64,000 nt of DNA from Candidatus Nitrosopelagicus sp. (lineage in GTDB: Archaea > Thermoproteota > Nitrososphaeria > Nitrososphaerales > Nitrosopumilaceae). The position numbers were made by a program, and so were the translations under genes. Location of the stretch: positions 108,232 through 172,231 of the forward strand of contig JAOJYB010000001.1 in NCBI GenBank assembly GCA_028242535.1, written 5' to 3'. Every line of letters begins with the position of its first letter. The first letter of the stretch is position 1. The notes beneath the pieces are model-generated. The model saw only the letters and a program-made list of their open reading frames with translations, searched no databases and was not told where the DNA came from. Of this stretch, positions 8,664-15,825 are shown in pieces.

Positions 8664-8830
8664 TGTGTAATCACCTTTGTTGTTCTACAAGATCGACACC
8701 ATGACTGAACATGTATTCCATCAGTCATTGCTCTAAATCCAAATAACTTTAGCATTTGAAGGAAATCATTTGCTTTTTTGTTGCAATGAGGACATTTTGT
8801 ATATAGTGGAATTTTGAAAAATAATGTCAA
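8660..8830 (-). CDS. zinc-ribbon microprotein, 56 aa, first gene of Cas4-HerA cassette
   Basis: The frame opens at 8881, but TTG 8828-8830 is preferred: GGAGG lies 9 bases before it, an unusually clear ribosome-binding site for this genome. The product reads MTLFFKIPLYTKCPHCNKK and ends WCRSCRTTKVITQ, with paired CxxC motifs about 35 residues apart. It overlaps the Cas4-like gene by 4 bases. A nucleic-acid-binding role is inferred from the ribbon and the operon. Confidence 0.6.
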   Translation of the reverse strand: MTLFFKIPLYTKCPHCNKKANDFLQMLKLFGFRAMTDGIHVQSWCRSCRTTKVITQ

Positions 8831-8859
8831 TTGTATATGCCTCCATAAAAAGAGGGGAA

Positions 8860-8886
8860 GGCGGATGGAATGACAAACCATCCACC
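8860..8886 (-). promoter_or_regulatory. GC-rich hairpin followed by a T-run in the cassette leader
   Basis: On the minus strand GGTGGATGG, nine loop bases and CCATCCGCC form a 9-bp stem with one G-U pair, followed by a pyrimidine run ending in TTTTT about 20 bases before the TTG start at 8830. It lies between the 61-aa gene and the Cas4-HerA operon. It may terminate the former, attenuate the latter, or be a protein-binding site. The structure is seen, the role inferred. Confidence 0.45.
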
Positions 8887-8915
8887 AATTTTGTGAAGTT
8901 TTGGAAAAGAGTGCA

Positions 8916-9101
8916 TTAGTTAGACCATCCTTTATTTTCGGCGATTGAATTTTCTATTTCGTTATCTTCCAAACGTATCTTTAGATCTGCAATCTTTTCT
9001 GCTAGTGTATCATAAACAAATCCTAATTCGTCAAAGAATTCTTCAACTTCAAGCATTTCTTTTTGAAGGGATTCATTTCTGACTATTGTATTTTCAGACA
9101 T
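8916..9101 (-). CDS. small acidic coiled-coil protein, 61 aa
   Basis: The open frame runs to 9263, but ATG 9099-9101 starts the protein-like part (MSENTIVRNESLQKEMLEVE); the longer N-terminus overlaps the divergent TPR gene. The product is one acidic helix (EFFDELGFVYDTLAEKIADL) ending ENKGWSN. Not recognised. It precedes the Cas4-HerA operon on the same strand by 85 bases with a hairpin between. Confidence 0.5.
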   Translation of the reverse strand: MSENTIVRNESLQKEMLEVEEFFDELGFVYDTLAEKIADLKIRLEDNEIENSIAENKGWSN

Positions 9102-9244
9102 TAATTGGTTGAATGAATTTTGATATAAAAGAGGGAACGAAAAAAAAATTCTGCTGGAGATTTTTAATCTGGTCAAAGATTTTTTTTCTAAGGCAAGACA
9201 AAAAGTTAGTGGGTGGTTATATACGATAATTAAAAAAATCATTA

Positions 9245-10243
9245 ATGTTTGATTGGAAAACACTGAAAAATTCTATATCTGACAAGTGGACAGTACACTA
9301 TAATCTCTCAGTTCAAAACCTGCTTGATGATGGTGAGGATCATAAAGCACTATTACTTTCAAACAAAAAAGTCAAGAAATGGCCAAAACATGCTGATTCA
9401 TGGAAAGGCAAAGCCGATGCATTGTTCGAATTAGAACGATATCGTGAGTCGATTTTAGCGTATGATAAGGCTCTAAAATATTGTGATAGTTTCAGTAAAC
9501 AATCTATCATTTATGGAAAAATGTGGGCTCATCATGATACGGATGAATTTTCAAAGGCAATTGAGTGTGCAGATAGATTACTAAAGGCAAAGAAGATAAA
9601 TCGAGAATATTCTGAAAATGAATTATTAGATTTTAAGGCAGATTGTTTACATCATTTAGAAAAATATGAAAAAGCTTTGTCAATTTTCAAAAAACTTGTT
9701 AAAGAAGATCCTGAGGATACTTCAACAATTTGGTCATGTTGCAATATTTTGGTTGATTTGAAAAAATACAAAGAAGCTGAGCCATTAATTGATAAATTAA
9801 TGCAATTAGATCCTGAAGATGCTAAGATGTTTGTTAACAAATCTTTCATAGGTTTACTAACAAAAGACTATAGAAAAGCACTTGATTATTCTAAAAGAGG
9901 TCTCAAGATGGTTGCAGAAGATGATATTCTTGCCTCTCTTTGGTACAATAAAGCATCTGCAGAATTTTGGCTAGGAAAATACAATGAAGCTGACAGATCA
10001 ATTATGATGTCATTAGGATTAGATTCTGATGATAGTTCAAGTTGGATTATGAAGGCCGGGATTACGGCAAAAAAAATGAAATTGAATCCAGAAGAACCGC
10101 TACCACAAATTGTGTTAGATGATTTGTATGTAGCAGTAGCACGTGAAGAAATCGATGAATGGGATGAAGATGATAAAGAATTTTTGGAAGAGATACAACC
10201 AGGACTAACGAAGTTACTATCTGATAAAGTTAAGATGGTATGA
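9245..10243 (+). CDS. TPR-repeat protein, 332 aa
   Basis: Soluble protein built of tetratricopeptide repeats. Repeats are visible around residues 55-90 (WKGKADALFELERYRESILA), 130-165 (FKADCLHHLEKYEKALSIF), 165-200 (KKYKEAEPLIDKLMQLDPED) and 230-265 (WYNKASAEFWLGKYNEADRS). The acidic C-terminus (DEWDEDDKEFLEEI) is distinctive. TPR proteins act as protein-binding scaffolds; the partner is unknown. Divergent from the 61-aa gene. Confidence 0.75.
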   Translation: MFDWKTLKNSISDKWTVHYNLSVQNLLDDGEDHKALLLSNKKVKKWPKHADSWKGKADALFELERYRESILAYDKALKYCDSFSKQSIIYGKMWAHHDTDEFSKAIECADRLLKAKKINREYSENELLDFKADCLHHLEKYEKALSIFKKLVKEDPEDTSTIWSCCNILVDLKKYKEAEPLIDKLMQLDPEDAKMFVNKSFIGLLTKDYRKALDYSKRGLKMVAEDDILASLWYNKASAEFWLGKYNEADRSIMMSLGLDSDDSSSWIMKAGITAKKMKLNPEEPLPQIVLDDLYVAVAREEIDEWDEDDKEFLEEIQPGLTKLLSDKVKMV

Positions 10244-10250
10244 TTTAGTT

Positions 10251-10622
10251 TTAAAGTAGTTTTTGAGTTTTTGTTTCAAAGACTTGATCAAAAGCATCAA
10301 GTTTAGAAATATAGGTACTTTTAGAAACTAAATCTTGAATTTCTTTTAATGCTTTTTTTCCTTCAGGAGTGATATTGTATACTGTTGTCTGTTGTTTTCC
10401 TGCAGTAACAACTTTTGATTTTGTCCAACCAAGTGTGCTAGTTTTATCAAAAAAGTCTTTCATCTGATTATCATTTGCTCCCTTTGGTAGAATAAATGCT
10501 GTTTGACGTCGTGAATCTCCAGATTTACCTTTGTTTTTAAGATGGACTAAAATTCTCAATATTTTATTGTCAATTCCACCGGTAGTTTGTTTATTATTTT
10601 CTGGTTTTTTGTGTATCACCAT
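10251..10622 (-). CDS. winged-helix transcriptional regulator, 123 aa
   Basis: I start at ATG 10620-10622 (MVIHKKPENNKQTTGGIDNK) rather than 10688, because TTTATTA lies 24 bases before it and the upstream residues include a duplicated sequence. Residues about 25-100 look like a winged helix: ILRILVHLKNKGKSGDSRRQ, then the recognition-like segment DNQMKDFFDKTSTLGWTKSK and a wing with TVYNITPEGKKALKEI. Ends in a helical tail that could dimerise. Ligand and targets unknown. Confidence 0.6.
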   Translation of the reverse strand: MVIHKKPENNKQTTGGIDNKILRILVHLKNKGKSGDSRRQTAFILPKGANDNQMKDFFDKTSTLGWTKSKVVTAGKQQTTVYNITPEGKKALKEIQDLVSKSTYISKLDAFDQVFETKTQKLL

Positions 10623-10668
10623 GAGAGATCTTGACTCGTGATAATCTAATAAACAATTGGAAGTATGT

Positions 10669-10689
10669 TTACTCTTTTTCTCTTTCAAT
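10669..10689. repeat. 21-bp direct repeat, copy 1
   Basis: Identical over 21 bases to 10897-10917, where it encodes the 3' end (IEREKE plus stop) of the 69-aa gene. Here it lies upstream of the wHTH promoter. Purine/pyrimidine-biased sequence, so chance cannot be excluded. Confidence 0.5.
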
Positions 10690-10896
10690 CATAATTTGGC
10701 TGCTATTACACATGAGACATACATCACTTTACATCACTTTTCGTGCTCAAATAAAATGACATCCCATATTACTTCTAGACGCATATCTACAGTATCGTAT
10801 ACGTTTCAACGCAATGTACGATTCACTATGTGTGGTGGCGATATCCTTTTGCGAGAGATTTCCCATTGCCATCATGCATTTAAAAAATCTAAATGA

Positions 10897-11106
10897 TTAC
10901 TCTTTTTCTCTTTCAATTATAGATACAACTAACTGAATCATCATTGAAAACTCCTCTACATTTCCCTTGCAAATCTCTAACATCTCGTCTCGTTCTGTAG
11001 AGGCTGGCTGCTTTTGTACATTTTCTATAATTCCAGTCTCTCGTATACGATTAGTCTCAAACCATTCCTGTAAAACCTTCAAGTCAGCAGCACTATCTTT
11101 TTGCAT
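10897..11106 (-). CDS. helical hypothetical protein, 69 aa
   Basis: ATG start MQKDSAADLKVLQEWFETN; charged, mostly helical, no motif recognised. A TATA-like TTATAATTA (11126-11134, minus strand) lies about 20 bases before the start. Its last 21 bases are repeated at 10669-10689. Upstream of it by sequence order (10690-10896) I see no convincing gene. Confidence 0.5.
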   Translation of the reverse strand: MQKDSAADLKVLQEWFETNRIRETGIIENVQKQPASTERDEMLEICKGNVEEFSMMIQLVVSIIEREKE

Positions 11107-11184
11107 AAATGATTGATATTGTGATTAATTATAACGCTTTTTTTATTCCTAAAATCTTATCTAATACGATTGGAATATCACAGT

Positions 11185-11415
11185 ATGAATCAAGTAATCA
11201 ATGCAGAAAAAAAACTAATTCAAATCTTAAAAATATTGAAAATGAGCCCAATGCCATATTCTACTCTGAAAAATTTGAGTGGTTACAGAATTAAAAAAGA
11301 ACATAGAGAATTTCCAGAATTAATGAAACTTGGATTGCGTTTACACCTAATTAACCTCGATAGAAGCAGAAGAGAATACGGATTAACACCGTATTCGACA
11401 CGTATTATTGAATAA
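11185..11415 (+). CDS. small winged-helix-like protein, 76 aa
   Basis: Chosen start ATG 11185 (MNQVINAEKKLIQILKILKM). The pattern of helix, SPMPYSTLKNLSGY, then a helix and GLRLHLINLDRSRREYGLTP resembles a compact winged-helix fold ending in a beta wing. Probably a DNA-binding regulator; no ligand domain. The reading frame at 11109-11294 overlaps it and is rejected. Confidence 0.5.
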   Translation: MNQVINAEKKLIQILKILKMSPMPYSTLKNLSGYRIKKEHREFPELMKLGLRLHLINLDRSRREYGLTPYSTRIIE

Positions 11416-11517
11416 TTATAACGCTTTCACCCCTAGCTAAATAATCTTCATTTGAAATACCTATAACCAAATTGTTCTCATACAATGATGGAAGAGCTTT
11501 AGTAATTTTCTTGTAAA

Positions 11518-11560
11518 AGAACTGAAACTACTGTCTCTGCTCACCTTTTTTCATCTCATA
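11518..11560. repeat. 43-bp direct repeat, copy 1
   Basis: Matches 12327-12369 at 41 of 43 positions, same orientation. Between copies lie the 61-aa zinc protein gene and the DUF6659-like gene. Read on the minus strand both copies encode YEMKK(G/C)EQRQ followed by a stop; one difference is synonymous and one changes Gly to Cys, so they may be decayed C-termini of duplicated genes. Confidence 0.7.
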
Positions 11561-11617
11561 GAATAAATCTCAATAATCATCGCTTATTTTTTAATCAAAT
11601 GTATATGGAAAAAATTA

Positions 11618-11803
11618 ATGATGGATTCATCAACCTGTGAGTTTTGTAAGAAAAACTATGCTGTAAAATCATTTCATTGTAATTATTGTGTAAAACCACA
11701 CAAAATTTGTGCCTCATGTATTCTAAAAAACAAATCAAAGATGAAATTAGAAAAAGTGAACAAAAATAGCGTTTATGAGAGTAATTTGAAAAAGTGGACC
11801 TAG
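11618..11803 (+). CDS. cysteine-rich zinc-finger microprotein, 61 aa
   Basis: Starts MMDSSTCEFCKKNYAV (either of two adjacent ATGs). Cysteines are paired as CEFC, CNYC and CASC with intervening His residues (FHCNYCVKPHKICASC), enough for two zinc sites in a LIM/treble-clef-like arrangement. The C-terminus is Lys-rich. Not assignable to a named family; probably binds nucleic acid or protein. Confidence 0.55.
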   Translation: MMDSSTCEFCKKNYAVKSFHCNYCVKPHKICASCILKNKSKMKLEKVNKNSVYESNLKKWT

Positions 11804-11883
11804 TTCAATAGTGAAAATTTTAGTTGAGCATTATAGAATAGTCTAGGAAATGTCTATTAACATTACTTTTCAGACTCTTATCT

Positions 11884-12276
11884 TTAATTTTTTGTAGGAT
11901 CACCGCTGAGTATATTCAAAACATGTTCAATAACGTCTTCTCTTCCACCTTGATGGTGGTCATCTCTTATTGGATTTGAGGCCATACTGACAAATACCAA
12001 ATGGTTTTCTCCTGCAGGAAAAGTCATTCTTGTTAGTTTTTCAAATGCTGCAACAGCATATTGCCCCGGACCAATTTTTGGTGATAGTTGTTTTCGTGCC
12101 TTCCATGAAGTTGCTGCCCGTTTTAGTGATTCAGATGTCTCTTCATCACTAAGATAGTTACGAATTCCATCTCTATGCATAACTGCCTTGATTTCTCCTT
12201 CTGTATCAGATACAATACAGTGTCTAATGTTTGGATCAGAGTCCATAATTCGTTTCATGGTTGGATCATATTCCAT
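11884..12276 (-). CDS. DUF6659-like protein, 130 aa
   Basis: Begins MEYDPTMKRIMDSDPNIRHC. The pattern IRHCIVSDTEGEIKAVMHRDG, then SLKRAATSWKARKQLSPKIGPGQYAVAAFEKLTRMTF and HLVFVSM, resembles a roadblock/longin-type fold seen in a thaumarchaeal family that I recall as DUF6659. No catalytic motif. Relatives are numerous in these archaea and of unknown function. The second 43-bp repeat lies about 50 bases upstream of its start. Confidence 0.55.
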   Translation of the reverse strand: MEYDPTMKRIMDSDPNIRHCIVSDTEGEIKAVMHRDGIRNYLSDEETSESLKRAATSWKARKQLSPKIGPGQYAVAAFEKLTRMTFPAGENHLVFVSMASNPIRDDHHQGGREDVIEHVLNILSGDPTKN

Positions 12277-12326
12277 GGAGAAGTATACGTCACCATAAGA
12301 TTTAGGTATTTTTTGTCATAATATCT

Positions 12327-12369
12327 AGAACTGAAACTACTGTCTCTGCTCACATTTTTTCATTTCATA
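12327..12369. repeat. 43-bp direct repeat, copy 2
   Basis: Second copy of the element at 11518-11560 (two mismatches). It lies in the divergent gap between the DUF6659-like gene and the 66-aa gene, upstream of the former's likely promoter. Confidence 0.7.
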
Positions 12370-12445
12370 AATTTAGAGAATTATAGTGCTAGAACGATTA
12401 ACATGCGGCTATCCCTAATAAATTCAAAATTCACAAAATAATATT

Positions 12446-12646
12446 ATGGGGCAACACAGAAAACCGTTAGCTGACGTATTCACAGATCCAGATGTTTTTG
12501 CAGCATGGAAAGATGAAGGAAATTTCTACATACATTTGATAGATAAAGAAATTACAATTAGTTTTTCAAAATCAGATTTTAATACATTTGTAAAAAATAT
12601 GGTTAGAACCAGGGATGTATCTAAGTACCTGGAAGATTTGAAATGA
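12446..12646 (+). CDS. hypothetical protein, 66 aa
   Basis: ATG start MGQHRKPLADVFTDPDVFAA; a small alpha/beta protein with IHLIDKEITISFSKSDFNTF and a helical end. No motif recognised. It stands alone, with the double hairpin at 12736-12786 downstream, possibly in its 3' region. Confidence 0.5.
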   Translation: MGQHRKPLADVFTDPDVFAAWKDEGNFYIHLIDKEITISFSKSDFNTFVKNMVRTRDVSKYLEDLK

Positions 12647-12735
12647 CCAAATTATACAATGGGAACTAAAACATCAATTCATAGTCGTCATATCATAGAT
12701 TTTTATCACTGTATACATTATGATAATCGTTGATT

Positions 12736-12786
12736 CCATGAACACGCAGTTCATGGGTGGAAGAGAAACTTCGGTTTTTCTTCCAC
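12736..12786 (+). ncRNA. two back-to-back hairpins, the second with a C(UUCG)G tetraloop
   Basis: Stem 1 pairs CCATGAAC (12736-12743) with GTTCATGG (12749-12756) around a 5-base loop. Stem 2 starts at the very next base: GTGGAAGAGAAAC (12757-12769) pairs with GTTTTTCTTCCAC (12774-12786) around TTCG, 13 pairs including one G-U. With no linker the stems could stack coaxially. UUCG closed by C-G is stable only as plus-strand RNA. It lies between convergent genes, so it may be a 3'-end/terminator element or an independent RNA. Structure seen, function unknown. Confidence 0.45.
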
Positions 12787-12795
12787 ACTATAATT

Positions 12796-13179
12796 TTAGG
12801 AAAATGAAATCGAATCTTTAGAGCCGTATTTTTCAAACAACTCTTCGTAACTGCTTAATCGCTCAGGAATGATTTTCATGTCATTATCATACATTTTCGT
12901 GATAAAGGCAGCCAAGACACGTTCATTATTTTCATTATAAAATCTCACGCTGAAACTTATTCGCTCAGGTTTTTGCTCTTTAACAAATTCTGCTTTTTTA
13001 ATTAATTCAGAATTCACATGCATGTGGCAGGGACCATCATTTTCGCCGATATTAATCCATTTTTCTTTTTGTCTAGTGGTTAGCTCATTACTTCTAATCT
13101 CGCTAACTGCGCCTTCACTTTTTATGACAAATAACACATTTTCAATTTTTACAAGATCAGATAAAATTTCATAAAGCAT
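12796..13179 (-). CDS. possible ChuX/HutX-like heme-binding-fold protein, 127 aa
   Basis: Soluble, starts MLYEILSDLVKIENVLFVIK. The segment WINIGENDGPCHMHVNSELI followed by RISFSVRFYNENNERVLAAF recalls ChuX/HutX-like proteins annotated in ammonia-oxidising archaea. The resemblance is from memory of the family pattern, and no heme ligand is certain apart from the CHMH histidines. Convergent with the 66-aa gene. Confidence 0.45.
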   Translation of the reverse strand: MLYEILSDLVKIENVLFVIKSEGAVSEIRSNELTTRQKEKWINIGENDGPCHMHVNSELIKKAEFVKEQKPERISFSVRFYNENNERVLAAFITKMYDNDMKIIPERLSSYEELFEKYGSKDSISFS

Positions 13180-13321
13180 GACATTATGTCGAATTACCTT
13201 TTTTTAAGAAGTCTGATAATAGAATTTTACCGTTTTCGGATCAGAAAATTATTTTTGATGATGGGTATAGAGATAGAATAGCTGGAAATATGCTTAAGTC
13301 TATAATTTTCACAGAAACGGC

Positions 13322-13555
13322 ATGAAAGAAAATAAAATGAGAATAATGTGTAAATGGTGTAATGTTGCTATATTTTGTCATATTGTTAGTGAAGAAATGT
13401 CAGATCATCATGGAACGTATGGGATAGATAGTATCAAGATGGCTAAAATTAAAATCCACAAGCATTACAAAGGAAAAAATTATTGTAAAGGCTCAGATAG
13501 AACAATTTCTACACCACTAGATAAGGTAAAAGATAACAAAGTACACTACAATTAA
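13322..13555 (+). CDS. small Cys/His-rich protein, 77 aa
   Basis: MKENKMRIMCKWCNVAIFCH gives a CxxC, and later residues add SDHHGTYG, HKHYKGKNYCKGSDR: a possible single zinc site. Lys-rich and soluble. No family recognised. Follows 140 bases without a gene. Confidence 0.5.
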   Translation: MKENKMRIMCKWCNVAIFCHIVSEEMSDHHGTYGIDSIKMAKIKIHKHYKGKNYCKGSDRTISTPLDKVKDNKVHYN

Positions 13556-13602
13556 GAACAAATGCCCACATCAAAAGTAATTTTTAAGATAAAGTGTATT
13601 GA

Positions 13603-13698
13603 ATGATGTTTGTGGGGATACACAAAGACAAAAAGAAGAAGAAGATCGAAAAAACAGTAGGAAGTAAAAGAAGTAGAGTAGGCACTAATCGCAGATAA
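13603..13698 (+). CDS. very small basic protein, 31 aa (tentative)
   Basis: Two adjacent ATGs (13603, 13606) open a frame MFVGIHKDKKKKKIEKTVGS ending SRVGTNRR. Extremely basic. The coding evidence is only the clean frame in a purine-rich stretch; it could equally be non-coding. Follows the 77-aa gene by 47 bases. Confidence 0.3.
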   Translation: MMFVGIHKDKKKKKIEKTVGSKRSRVGTNRR

Positions 13699-13768
13699 TT
13701 AAAAACGAGTTTTCACTATCTCTTTCTTGCTCATCAATACCATTAGAGGACTCTTCTAGAAAATCATT

Positions 13769-13921
13769 TTAATCATCTTTATCTTTTTTAAGATTTTCTT
13801 CATAGAGTCTTTTCTGTTTAAAATCAATTCTACATCTCGCACACATTCTGTCACCACGATCTTCAGTTCCTTTAATCTCTCTACCACATTTTTTACACAG
13901 TGCTTTCAGGTTGAAACTCAT
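13769..13921 (-). CDS. zinc-ribbon microprotein, 50 aa
   Basis: ATG 13919-13921 to TAA 13769-13771. MSFNLKALCKKCGREIKGTE and RMCARCRIDFKQKRLYEENL show two CxxC knuckles 18 residues apart and a basic helical tail, a typical small archaeal zinc ribbon. Nucleic-acid binding is inferred from the fold type. Confidence 0.6.
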   Translation of the reverse strand: MSFNLKALCKKCGREIKGTEDRGDRMCARCRIDFKQKRLYEENLKKDKDD

Positions 13922-14046
13922 TTACTCTCGTTATAGGCATTCAGTTCGATAATTTAAGAAGATCATCTGCTTTTCTAGGAAATCTTAACTGAAAAATTAC
14001 AATTACTAGAGGTTCAGAAGCATTTGAAGGAATTAGCGAGTAGGTC

Positions 14047-14343
14047 TTAGCTTCTAGTTCTCTTTTTTATTGTAGCAATTTTCTTTGAGGATCTAGCTTC
14101 TTTTGCTTTTGAAGTTGATTTTGTAACTTTTCCTTCAGTTTTCATACTTTTTCCACTTCTTCGAGAAGCTCGAGATTGTTGTGCGCGTGTTTTTTGTTCT
14201 GCTTTTGCTTTTGCTTTGGCTTCATATCTTTCTCTGATCTGATTACTCTTTGTTTTATTCGCTCTTGATGGATGTTTTTTTTTCTTTGCTTTGTATTCAG
14301 ATCTTGATTGATTCCCTTTTTTCTTTGCTTTGGCTTCAACCAT
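14047..14343 (-). CDS. Lys/Arg/Ser-rich basic protein, 98 aa (histone H1-like composition)
   Basis: Starts MVEAKAKKKGNQSRSEYKAK. Almost the whole protein is Lys, Arg, Ala, Ser and Gln with no hydrophobic core, including AKAKAKAEQKTRAQQSRASR and a tail IATIKKRTRS. Such composition fits a disordered nucleic-acid-binding protein, comparable to the tails of eukaryotic H1 or bacterial Hc1-like proteins. An overlapping frame (14142-14423) is also open and basic, but has less regular composition and an irregular N-terminus. Confidence 0.5.
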   Translation of the reverse strand: MVEAKAKKKGNQSRSEYKAKKKKHPSRANKTKSNQIRERYEAKAKAKAEQKTRAQQSRASRRSGKSMKTEGKVTKSTSKAKEARSSKKIATIKKRTRS

Positions 14344-14475
14344 ACAGAACGTAGAATTTTATTATAAATAAAGGAATTACTTTTGATGTGGACATTTGTT
14401 ATCCGTAGAATGTCCTTTTGCAAAATTAGTGAAATTGTCTAATACGATGGGTTATGGCGATATTATCTTAATTGT

Positions 14476-14874
14476 CTATTTTGAGGTAGTGTACTTTCCA
14501 GCTAAAATTATGCACACAAAAACTCCCTCACCAGATATGAATTTCGCTTTATGCTTGACTCCTTTTGGTATGAATACTGTTGATGGTGATGACACAGTGT
14601 ATACTTCATCATTAAGTTGAATTTCATATTTCAACTTGGAATTTTCAGAAATGATGAGATTGATTTCATCGGCATTATGTTTGTGCAACATACTATACTC
14701 TGACATTTTTTTATGCTTACCATTGACAAAATGAACTGCAACATGTGTATTCGAACTTGGGAAGCGTTTCTTGCTTAGCATGGAGAGGCGCTTTATTGGA
14801 GCAGCATTATGAAATGGAATTTTTGAAATCGGCTCACTTACACCTTTTTTTATAAATTTCTTATAGCGATTCAT
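14476..14874 (-). CDS. cupin-domain protein, 132 aa
   Basis: Two cupin motifs are recognisable: SMLHKHNADEINLIISEN (metal-binding His pair and Glu) and TVFIPKGVKHKAKFISGEGV (second motif with His). A single-domain small-molecule-binding or dioxygenase-like barrel. N-terminus basic, MNRYKKFIKKGVSEPI. Substrate unknown. Divergent from the UbiA-like gene at 14932. Confidence 0.7.
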   Translation of the reverse strand: MNRYKKFIKKGVSEPISKIPFHNAAPIKRLSMLSKKRFPSSNTHVAVHFVNGKHKKMSEYSMLHKHNADEINLIISENSKLKYEIQLNDEVYTVSSPSTVFIPKGVKHKAKFISGEGVFVCIILAGKYTTSK

Positions 14875-14931
14875 AGAATATCAATTTTCCAACAAAACTA
14901 AGTTAAAAACATACTTTGCTGTATAGTCCTT

Positions 14932-15615
14932 ATGCTTCAGGACAGGACGTCTGAATGGTTTGTTCCAAAATTTGGCTCAAGAAATTTTCGAGTGACTGTA
15001 GGCTTACTGTTTTTACCATACACTAGCATCGTTACCTGCTTTGTTGCATGGGGTTCACTCTCTGGTTCTTTTGAAACAGAACGTCTCATTGCAATTTGTG
15101 TGATTTATTTTCTTGCACTTGGGGTTTCAGCCCACCTATTAGATGCAGTTGGTGGAAAGACAAAGCCATGGGGTGATTTGCCAAAGAGGAAACTCTGGAC
15201 GGTGGCGATGATTGTACTGGGAATTGCGTTTACAATTGGTATGTACTATGCTTTCTTGGATTCGCCTTTACTATTTGCAATAGGAATTGCAGAAGGATTC
15301 TTTCTGTTTGCGTATAATTTAGAATTGTTTGGGGGAAAGTTTCACAATAACTCCTCAACAATAATTTCATGGGCCATACTGCCAGTTTTTGCCGGTTCGG
15401 CGATTCAGACAAACTCCATATCACTGGAAACAATAGTGCTTTGTGGAATTTCGTCAGTCATAACCTATGTTCTGATATCAACTTCAAGAAAGTACAAGCA
15501 TCTAAGGCGCGATAACGGCAATCATTCAGATATTAAAAGGTGTGAGGTCATTCTAAAACTTCTTACAATTGGCGTTTTAGTGGGTACTGCAGTATTTTTT
15601 GTTTTAAGATTTTAA
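14932..15615 (+). CDS. UbiA-like membrane protein (divergent prenyltransferase fold), 227 aa
   Basis: Seven or so membrane helices. SAHLLDAVGGKTKPWGDLPK in the second loop is reminiscent of the Asp-containing loop of UbiA prenyltransferases, and the helix pattern agrees, but the canonical NDxxD is not intact and the protein is shorter than usual (about 280 aa). A TTAAAA box lies about 25-30 bases before the ATG. Methyltransferases of the quinone type follow downstream on the other strand, so lipid or quinone metabolism is possible. Confidence 0.5.
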   Translation: MLQDRTSEWFVPKFGSRNFRVTVGLLFLPYTSIVTCFVAWGSLSGSFETERLIAICVIYFLALGVSAHLLDAVGGKTKPWGDLPKRKLWTVAMIVLGIAFTIGMYYAFLDSPLLFAIGIAEGFFLFAYNLELFGGKFHNNSSTIISWAILPVFAGSAIQTNSISLETIVLCGISSVITYVLISTSRKYKHLRRDNGNHSDIKRCEVILKLLTIGVLVGTAVFFVLRF

Positions 15616-15635
15616 ATTGAGATTTTTATAAAATA

Positions 15636-15782
15636 CTATTCTAAATCACTATGCTCTTGAGCCAAATGTTCTTCTTTTGGAAGTTTTCTATTGCCCTGAA
15701 AATGTGATTGGACTACAACTCCACATATTTTACATTTTGAGTTTTCAAAATATTTCTCAATATCTTTAGGTGTCTCTGCCAT
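15636..15782 (-). CDS. small C2H2-like zinc protein, 48 aa
   Basis: ATG 15780-15782 to TAG 15636-15638. MAETPKDIEKYFENSKCKIC opens with a helix and CxxC, and EEHLAQEHSDLE supplies two His five residues apart, giving a CCHH zinc site with a long middle. Unassigned; one of many microproteins in this part of the window. Confidence 0.55.
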   Translation of the reverse strand: MAETPKDIEKYFENSKCKICGVVVQSHFQGNRKLPKEEHLAQEHSDLE

Positions 15783-15825
15783 TTGTTTTACTGGTTGAAG
15801 TATAGATATAAACCCTAAATCATAA

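Noticed and set aside
10657..10896. 79-aa forward ORF
   Set aside because: Its 5' part is antisense to the wHTH leader, the composition looks random, and there is no promoter or homologous motif.
11126..11427. 15-bp repeat TAATTATAACGCTTT at 11126 and 11413 as mobile-element ends
   Set aside because: A 13-base version also occurs inside the SPFH gene near 18313, so chance or a promoter-like sequence explains it better.
11408..11533. Antisense stretch reading about 40 codons (KKITKALPSLYENNLVIGIS)
   Set aside because: No start codon at its head and an in-frame TAG before it; could be a gene remnant but too short to support.
14142..14423. 93-aa minus-strand ORF overlapping the Lys-rich gene
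   Set aside because: Overlaps the 98-aa frame in another phase with less regular composition and an irregular N-terminus.
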